Origin: Aedes albopictus
Taxonomy: Eukaryota; Arthropoda; Insecta; Diptera; Culicidae
NCBI RefSeq assembly: GCF_035046485.1
Contig: NC_085138.1
Location: forward strand, 331,186,421 to 331,250,420
DNA: 64,000 nucleotides
Direction of reading: 5' to 3'
Position numbers and translations under genes: made by a program. How positions within the stretch are numbered: the stretch's first letter is position 1; every line of letters starts with the position of its first letter. The notes under the pieces were generated by a model that did not search any database, was not told the DNA's origin, and worked only from the letters and a program-made list of their open reading frames with translations. This document shows positions 56,817 through 64,000 of this stretch, in pieces.

Positions 56817-59243
56817 CTCTAGACCATACCAAATATACCCATTGCAAGGCTTAAGAGCCAAAACTCCTTAAAACAATCGCCATCTTGAATTTTGGGCCAC
56901 CATATTTTATGTTCTGGCCGCCCTTTTTGGTCTCCGGACCCCTTCTCTATGCCAAGTATACCGAGAACCTAAAACTCCTTCAAACAACTGCCATTTCGAA
57001 TTTTGGGCCGCCATCTTGGATATTCTGGTCACCATTTTTGGACTCTGGACATCTTCTCTATACCCTATATACACAATGAATGGCTTAAGAGCCTGAAATA
57101 CCTTAAAACTATCGCCATCTTTTATTTTGGATCACCATCTTGGATTTTGGACCGCCATCTTGTATATTTTGGTTGTCATTTTTGGACTCCGGACATCTGC
57201 ATATCAAATATACCTATAGTGCATGACTTAAGAGCCTGAAACTCCTTAAACAACCTCCATCTTGGATTTTAGGCCTCCATCTTGGATTTTGGGCCGCCAT
57301 TTTGAACATACTGGTTCCCATTTTTGAACTCCGGACATCTTCCCCATACTAAGCCTAAAACTCCTTAAAACAGCCGCTTTTTCTAGTCGTGGGCCGCCAT
57401 CTTAGATTTTAGGTCGCCATCTTGATTTTATGGATGACACTAAAATGGCCAACTCCGGAACGCCTTGACCGATCCGCGCCATTTTCAATGGCAAACAATG
57501 CGGTAAAATTCCGGTTCGATTCTAGCTATAATCCGTAAAATCGGCCAATGGGAAGTGCCTTGAAAGAGAGAGAGAACTTTTTTTTTGCGCACAGACATAC
57601 ATACAAACACACATCCCAGCTAACGCAAAGTCCTATATGATGTTGAATAGGATGCTTAAGTGGAGGCCATATGCGTATCTGCATCCATTTAACCGCGTGT
57701 AAAGTGTGCGTACATGGCCTCCACTTTTGCATCCTATCCAACATTATATGCGATCTTGTGTTGACTGAGATACAGACATCATCTCAATTCGTCGAACCGA
57801 GTTGATTGGTATAGGTGACTCAACTCTCCGAGTCTTCTATCGACAATTCGTTTTTTGAGTGAACATATAGCCTTTCATTATACTTACACGCAACCTGAGA
57901 TTGGCAGATTCTAATACAATTGGGTATGAAACATATACAAATATTGTATTAGGGCCTTGCAAATACAAAAATTGGTAGGTGGCAGTATACCAAAAATTGT
58001 ATTGACTTCCTAGAATCTGGAAAAGGAAAATTTCGCATGTGTGCGTGTGCTCTGTCGCACTGGTTTCTCATTATTTGTTCTATTTTTAGACTGATCATGG
58101 CAGCAGCGGCGGCATCAAATACCAATACATATTTAAAAAGAAATACGGGCGGCGGCGGGAATTGAACCGAGACACAATCATGGTGATACACAGTATCCTG
58201 CGCTTTAACCAGCACGGCTATAACTGCACATGAATAGACAAGAGGCTGAAATCCATCATCATCAACACAAACGTGGCTTGGTGATGGAAGTGATACAGCC
58301 GCCACACTGCACAATGGGTCCAGAGCCGTATTTGCGAAGACAAAACTGTTTATGCTTCAGCCTTAAGTTTTTAGACACATATTGTGTTTTAGAAAGTTTA
58401 TTTTCAATTGTTAACCCTATTCCCTATTATTGTTATGTTAGGGTGGTTCGCCTGGTTAAACTGGTTCAAAAATCTGCTTTCTAATAATTTTATTTGCGAT
58501 GCCATGATGGATGGTGATGGATCGTTTAATCAGAAATTCCATCAATAAACGGCAAATTCTAAATTTCATATATCTCAGGCCAGTGAGTCAAGGGCTTACA
58601 GTTAATGGTCCACTAGGCGGCGCTAGTTACACATTTGCCAAATCATTCAAATGATTGATATTTTTTCGTGAAGTAATCAACAAGCTGTAAGTTTGTTTTC
58701 TTTGAACGTGTCTAAGTCAAGTCAAAGGTTTTTCAAAGAGCTATGTATTAGTCATAATTGTGCAATGTCGCATTTCATTCGGTTCACTTGATCCAGAGAT
58801 ATAGCAATTAAACGAAGAACTAGTTTTTGACTTCCGTTTATCAAATTACTGTACCTTAGGACTAAGCGAACCGAATTAAATTAAATTTTGAAAGTTTGTG
58901 ACTAATGTATTGGTCTTCATGTATCGTTGGATTCGACCTAAATATGATCAAAGGCAAAAAAGTTGCAATTTATTGAAAACTTTTCGAAAAGTTCTAATGA
59001 TTCGAATGTTTTATCCAAGGGCTTAAAGTCTCTTGAATAAAGACAAATCAATCGAATGTTTTATTTTTGTAAATTTGCTATAACTTTGTAAAACATTCTG
59101 ATATTGTATAGAGAATAATTAATTAGCAGATTTTTGGATAAGCCACACTTGATTGACCGTAATCATTTCACAATAATGAAAAAAAAAAGAAATGACAGAA
59201 CTTGGCAGAAACATTTTTGTCTTCGTAAATACGACTCTAGACT

Positions 59244-59958
59244 CATTGTGCACTGAAAAGCCCGCATACAGCAGGTTGCTGTTTGCAAGTGGAAAATTCC
59301 ATGTAGACAATAGGACGCGAAGCTCAGCAGCGAAGCGAAAGTTATTTTTAGACGCAACCCGGTTCAACTTCTCGGGTTTCAATGGAGGTGTTTATGTGTA
59401 GTGGTATGGAAGCTATGGAACCGTGTAGCGCATCTTGATACAACGAATGGGTTATGATTTATCACATTTTCTGTACGTTTTGAATACATAAATTGGTAGA
59501 AAAGGCATATCTCAATTTTTGGTAGCTTTTCTTGTTTTGCGTGTAGGTGTACAAGAAAGGCAAAAATACACTGAGAGTAATACTCACCGCAAACCTATGT
59601 TAGGTGTCATATACCGAATTTAATTTTTTTCAAAAATTTTACCCTTCGACTTTTTTTTTAATATTTTTCTTGGAAAGCTGACTCACCATGTACACCTTGG
59701 TTGGCACCGGAAAGAGTCAACAAACCCGTTTCAGCAGAAACCTAGAAGCAGTATCAGATTTATCGTCCACTTTGTAACTCGGTGAAATAGCCGAGAGGTA
59801 AGGGATATGCCTCACAATCAACGGATCAGTGTACGAATCTATGCCAATATTTTACTTATATATGATTCACCTATTGATCCGGTTCTAGTGATTGCTAGAC
59901 CCACTTTCTAGCTGCGGTGGCTAATTTGCTGCGTGGAAAGGATGTAAATTTGTACATT
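59244..59958. other. Spacer with a plus-strand tRNA-like SINE head
   Basis: No gene. At 59783-59846 the plus strand shows TAGCCGAGAGGTAAGG (A-box type) and GTACGAATCTATG (weak B box) about 40 bases later, followed by TTTAC-rich sequence: a probable tRNA-derived SINE. 59244-59400 continues in the sequence that originally bordered the tandem unit. Confidence 0.45.
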
Positions 59959-60355
59959 ACACTCAGCGAAAAAACCTAGCGAAATTCATCAAAATACCTT
60001 ATGAAAATTTGCTATAACTAATTCTTATGGATGCCATAAGAATACCTTATGAAAATTGATCGTGCTTGCGATGACAAATTTCATAAGATAGACTTATGAA
60101 AAGAACAAAAAAATCTTAAAACGATGCAGGCTGGATTCGATCCATGAACGTTGGGATCACCGAACCCGTGTTCTATCCACACGGCTACCGACGCTTGAGT
60201 ATATCATGTTGCTAAACATGAATAAAAGCCAAGCTGTGAGACGATTTCACGTCATAGAGTGACCTTATGAAATTCATCCGAATCTTTATGAATTATTTAA
60301 AGGCCGTTTCATAAGTTGAGCCTTATGGAAATCTTAAGGTTATTTGGCTGAGTGT
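59959..60355. mobile_element. MITE with ACACTCAGC ends containing a tRNA-like segment
   Basis: Ends ACACTCAGCGAAA and TTTGGCTGAGTGT. CTTATGAAA and its complement TTTCATAAG recur in both halves. In the middle (60120-60198), the minus strand has A-box-like TAGCCGTGTGGATAG and B-box GGATCGAATCC, so a SINE head lies within the palindrome, inserted or captured. Confidence 0.7.
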
Positions 60356-60753
60356 ATTTTAATGACGCGTCTGATGTGCAGCGAAAATGATGTGATATCA
60401 CAAGAATTTTTTTGCTGTGTGTGAAAATTATCGACTCAATAACGTCTCCGAAAAATGTTCTTCGCGATCTGACCCGTTGTTGATGCCATCACTAGGGTAA
60501 CTAGATTTATCGCAAAATTATCGAAGATACGTTAATCCTCGCGTTCATTCATCGTTTGATTATTTTTATCGAGAGATTATCGAATAACCTTTATCGTTAT
60601 CGAGTTTGCGTTGAGTTAACTGTCGATTATCTGTCGGTTAACAGCCTTGTTTGATACCATATTCCAATAATGTACTTCTGAAAGAAAATAATTAGTAAAA
60701 AGACTTCACTTTAACTCTACTGAGGTCTCTAAAATGCCCTGAAACTAACTTAA
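60356..60753. other. No recognised gene
   Basis: 60470-60660 repeats TTATCG and CGATTA words and may be an old MITE. Nothing coding. Confidence 0.4.
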
Positions 60754-61020
60754 CCGTAGTGTGGCCAGCAAAAAAAAACACCCGTAGAATGCCGGCAGGG
60801 TAACCGGGTCCCCACGAAACTGAAATGATCATATCTCCGTCAATTTTCCACCAATTATATTTTTTTGGCTCATCAAACTCACAAACTCATTATCTATCGA
60901 TATAATATTTGGTTAGACCGGTCCGATCACCGTGAGTGCCGGGAGATCCGGATTTCCGGGATTATGTTTTTATACAAAACAATGCTCGGAATATTCGGTA
61001 GGTTGGTGGCAATATCGGTA

Positions 61021-61986
61021 CCGTAATCCGGGGTCAAATTGATCACTTTAAAACAACTTTTGCGGATAACATCAGTGCCTGTTCAAATATTGCCAAAAGA
61101 ATTTCTGTAAAACCAGTACCCTGTGGATCTTCATGGAACCATATGACAGAATTTTGTTCAACAAATTTAATTTTTAAGTTAAATAACTTCAAATATCGAA
61201 ATATTGGAAATGTCACTTTGGGCGAAATTGATCAGTGTACAATTAAGCATCGGTTGGAAAGGAAAATTTCCTTCACCGCTCAATTTTGCTCTTCTAAAAC
61301 CGAATAACGCGTCTAAAATCTTAGAACTAGTGAATTTAATACTTTAAATGCAAAATTAAGTTTCGAAATTTCCCCTTAAACGCCTAAAGGTAGGCAATTT
61401 CATTTGAAATAAGTGATTTCTATTACAATAAATGACTATTTCTTCATAAAATGAACTTTTTATAACAATTTCATGTTCTGATTAGCTGCATAACATCCCA
61501 ACCAAGGCTCCACAAAAATCTTAAAACAGAAAATTCACGGAAAGTCCTATTAGCAATTGATTGTTTAGCAACAAAGATTTCAGCTAAATGAAAAATACAT
61601 CACCAATTCCTTGAAAAAATAAGGCAAAACAATTTTTTCTCTAAAAAATTAAAAGTCTACACTCATCTCTAGACATCTACGAATCAAATGACGTAAAAAG
61701 TTTAAGATCATTACGACGCTTTAGAGTTCCTAGTATGGAATTACAATGTGGTACCCGAGTGATCCTTGGGCATAGAGTATCTTCGTGCCTGCCACACGAT
61801 ATACGCATGCAAAATGGTCATTGGCAGAGGAAGCTCTCAGTTAATAACTGTGGAAGTGCTCATAGAACACTAAGCTGAGAAGCAGGCTTTGTCCCAGTGA
61901 GGACGTTACGCCAAGAAGAGAGAGAGAGAGAGAGAGACCCGAGTGATCAATTTCACCCCGCTGATCAATTTGACCCCGGTTTACGG
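61021..61986. mobile_element. Nested TA-flanked MITE (Tc1/mariner-type)
   Basis: Ends CCGTAATCCGGGGTCAAATT and near-complement AATTTGACCCCGGTTTACGG, flanked by TA (61019-61020 and 61987-61988). ATTGATCA words recur near both ends. Ends resemble those of 38612-38828 (CCGT..GGGGT). It carries the SINE at 61765-61936. Confidence 0.85.
61765..61936 (+). mobile_element. 5'-truncated Feilai-like SINE with 12-bp target duplication
   Basis: Starts CTTGGGCATAGAGTATC, contains GGAAGTGCTCATAGAACACT and AGGCTTTGTCCCAGTGAGG, and ends in a GAAGAGAGAGAG tail. From memory this matches the Feilai SINE family of Aedes aegypti; the tRNA-like head is missing. Perfect direct repeats ACCCGAGTGATC flank it (61753-61764 and 61937-61948). 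The innermost and youngest layer of a three-level nest. Confidence 0.88.
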
Positions 61987-62539
61987 TATCAATCATCCTA
62001 AAATTGCTTCAGCATATAATATCTGACCAGCCTGGGATCATAAAACGTGTTGACTTTGTAGCTGCGATTTTGGATCAGGCTTCCCGTGGGGTCATGGCTG
62101 GCAGTGGCCACTATACGGTATCTTAGGCTCAACAATGTGGAATTCAATATGGTATGAGGACATGCTCCCGGAAATCCAGATTTTTCGAAAACTACAGTCA
62201 TCAGATCGGCGCAACCACATATTTTCCAGATAGATAATGAGTTTCTGAGTTAAATGAGCCGAAAAAATTTAAAATCGGTAGAAAATCGACAGAAATTTGA
62301 TCATTTCAGTTTCGTGGGTACCCGGGAACCCTGCCGGCATTCCACGTAATAAAAAAATCAGAAACCTCCCCCTGCCCGTCTTCACTTGGGAATTCGGTCA
62401 ACCCCATTCAATGATATATATTTACGAGTTCTAAGATCTAGCAGAGTTTCAACTTCCTACTCTCAATAATCGTAAAAATTTCGAGATTTGAAATCGAGAA
62501 AGGCACCCGGGTACCCTGCTGGCTACATAAGGGTTAAAC

Positions 62540-62960
62540 ACTTCTGAACGTCTTTAAAAGTCTCAGAAAGCTCCCTTGACATTGATGAAGATTTACTTTA
62601 AATATCAACAAAACCCTTTTATCCACCGAAGTGTCTCGAAACTTCCCATAAATCCTTACTGAGCCCCTCTGAGATATCCATTAAACTCTACAGAAGCACC
62701 CTGTGATCCCTTGAAACTTACTGAAATCTACAGAAACAACCTGAAACCACTCGATTCGTCTCGAAATACTGCATCAGTAAAATACCGGAGACTCCCGTTG
62801 ACTTTTCTTAAGTCCTCTGAAACCCACTGAAACTTTTTGCAACGCTTTGAAACCTACCTGAAGCTCTCCTGATTGTCCCAGAAGCCCCTTCAATCCCCCG
62901 ATACGCCTGGAAATCACTTTGAAATATTCTGTAGGCCACTGAAATAAAAATGATTTGAAA
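62540..62960. repeat. Degenerate short tandem array (CTGAAACCT type)
   Basis: Diverged copies of ACTGAAACTT, CCTCTGAAACCCACTGAAAC and relatives; the same type as 14085-14710 at lower GC. Confidence 0.65.
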
Positions 62961-63121
62961 ACGAAAATGTGGCCATCACGGAGAGAGTGCAAAGTCAAAG
63001 CGTCACACGGTTGAACGTTGTGTACAAACTCAGTGTAGAATTAGCCTATGTTTAAGTACACGTTAATAAAAACATAAAAAACGTTTAATACCTTCACTGG
63101 AATGATAGATGCAAAAAAATT

Positions 63122-63543
63122 GGTGAGCTCGTTTCATGCTATTGATCTATTGTGAACATTTATGAAGCATTAATAAAGAAACTAATATGAAGCCCACAAG
63201 CTAGACTTTACAAATACTGGCGTGAGTGAGAAATGGACAAATTTCCAAGTTCAATTGTGGTCTGTGGAAAGGGTAACCTCAGAATTTCGAGTTGAACTTG
63301 AATTCAGGTTAGTCTCTACATCTTCGGGTCTTCTCGTGGTGTAGTTGGCAACAAGCCTGTCCAGTGAGTAGGAGTCGTGCGTTCACCAAGAGGACGAGTA
63401 ACTTTTTGGCAAATTCCACTCCAATTTGTCCATTTCTCACTCACGCCAGTATTTGTAAAGTCTAGCTTGTGGGCTTCATATTAGTTTCTTTATTAAAATG
63501 CTTCATAAATGTTCACAATAGATCAATAGCATGAAGCCTCACC
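63122..63543. repeat. Inverted repeat with a tRNA-like loop, plus a third direct copy
   Basis: Arms 63122-63246 and 63422-63543 are reverse complements (GAAGCCCACAAGCTAGACTT, AAATACTGGCGTGAGTGAG). The right-arm sequence is then repeated directly at 63544-63655. Between the arms (63335-63400) the plus strand has a tRNA-like head with A-box TGGTGTAGTTGGCAAC and a weak B box. A SINE-like unit probably inserted in, or became part of, a fold-back element. Confidence 0.7.
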
Positions 63544-63655
63544 GAGAGGATGAGTAACTTTTTGGCAAATTTCCCTCCAATTTGTCAATTTCCCACTCAC
63601 GCCAGTATTTGTAGAGCCTAGCTTTTGCACTTCATATTAGTTTCCTTATTAAATC

Positions 63656-64000
63656 GAAATGAAAAAAGTGTTTTAACTTGAATGGAGGTTGCATGCATCA
63701 CATCACTTACCAAAGTGAGTCCAATGCATCTGACTTTTTCCCGTTCCAAAAAAACACTCCTTCCCGTAACAATACTAATACTAATACTAATCTTCCTCAG
63801 TGTGGGTTTCAGTGGATAACTAACAATGGGGAAGATTACAAGTGGTAGTCGAAATACGTGTATCTGTCAAAGAATAAGCAAAACACGGCGGAAATAAAAG
63901 GTACAAAACTGAATAAACTCATTTGGAACAAGAGAGTTTAGAGTTCTCGAAGATGCACATTGAGAACGGTAAGCTATTCCCGACGACCCGCGTTTGCTGT
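63656..64000. other. No recognised gene; short microsatellite
   Basis: ACTAAT repeats at about 63772-63792. 63890-63935 resembles one arm of the inverted repeat at 34739-34825. Nothing coding. Confidence 0.45.

Larger units (their letters stand above)
46839..59243. repeat. Tandem triplication of a 4,136-bp unit
   Basis: Three head-to-tail copies: 46839-50974, 50975-55110 and 55111-59243 (the last ends 3 bp early). By eye I saw only two differences: A at 46985 against G at 51121 and 55257, and G at 57814 against T at 49542 and 53678. The internal junctions read CTAGACT-TAA-ATTAAC; left of the first copy is GGTAGGT and right of the last is CATTGTG, so the junction carries no long homology. No coding region is recognised in the unit; it is made of MITEs and degenerate repeats. 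It may be a recent genomic event or an assembly artefact. Confidence 0.95.
60754..62533. mobile_element. TTAA-flanked long-TIR element (piggyBac-like, non-autonomous)
   Basis: TTAA at 60750-60753 and 62534-62537. Ends CCGTAGTGTGGCCAGC and GCTGGCTACATAAGGG match at 12 of 16 positions. Inside, arms of about 190 bp are clearly inverted (60775-60960 against 62150-62350): AATGCCGGCAGGGT, CACGAAACTGAAATGATCA and ACTCATTATCTATC are shared. It contains a TA-flanked MITE, itself holding a SINE. Confidence 0.65.

Noticed and set aside
46993..58484. Sets of small open frames repeated three times
   Set aside because: They repeat only because the 4,136-bp unit is triplicated; none has a recognisable domain and several lie in the GCCGCCATCTT repeats.
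46839..59243. LTR retrotransposon with the repeated units as LTRs
   Set aside because: Three direct copies with no internal gag-pol, no TG..CA ends and no primer-binding site; a simple tandem duplication explains the data better.

Overview
The window looks like intergenic or intronic DNA from a repeat-rich dipteran genome, most likely a culicine mosquito of the Aedes type. The evidence is the mixture of decayed non-LTR retrotransposons (CR1/Jockey-like, RTE, R1-like, LOA-like, L1-like), tRNA-derived SINEs (one resembles the Aedes Feilai family) and many palindromic MITEs, in AT-rich DNA with no bacterial gene organisation. The assignment rests on remembered family resemblance, not on a search. 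I found no convincing host gene exon. Every long coding stretch I recognise belongs to a transposable element.

Layout. 1-4.49 kb: a nearly intact minus-strand non-LTR element with a PHD-finger ORF1 overlapping an endonuclease/reverse-transcriptase ORF2. 5.4-5.8 kb: a palindromic MITE. 6.9-10.1 kb: a minus-strand RTE element broken by two frameshifts. 10.1-12.8 kb: a long-TIR element carrying a SINE and a TTAA-flanked MITE. 14.1-14.7 kb and 15.2-19.2 kb: degenerate short tandem arrays, the second interrupted by a hAT-type MITE with an 8-bp duplication and by other palindromes. 19.6-22.0 kb: a decayed R1-like element. 24-27.6 kb: another degenerate array split by a MITE and by a 2.1-kb LOA-like copy (A). 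28.3-29.4 kb: an RTE relic. 31.9-34.5 kb: LOA-like copy B (minus strand), flanked by a 125-bp direct repeat and carrying two MITEs. 35-36.2 kb: a degenerate array. 36.3-42.1 kb: an L1-like element split by about 2.9 kb of nested MITEs and by a 407-bp palindrome inside its RT. 42.5-44.6 kb: LOA-like copy C, flanked by a direct repeat of about 535 bp. 46.8-59.2 kb: three head-to-tail copies of a 4,136-bp non-coding unit, almost identical. 59.2-64 kb: SINE-like and MITE insertions, including a three-level nest at 60.75-62.5 kb, another degenerate array and a large inverted repeat.

The elements do not form a pathway. What the window records is order of insertion: arrays and old retrotransposons were hit by MITEs and SINEs, and the 4.1-kb triplication came late because its internal MITEs are present in every copy. 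The two most unusual observations are the very long direct repeats exactly bounding LOA-like copies B and C, and the near-identical 3 x 4,136-bp array.
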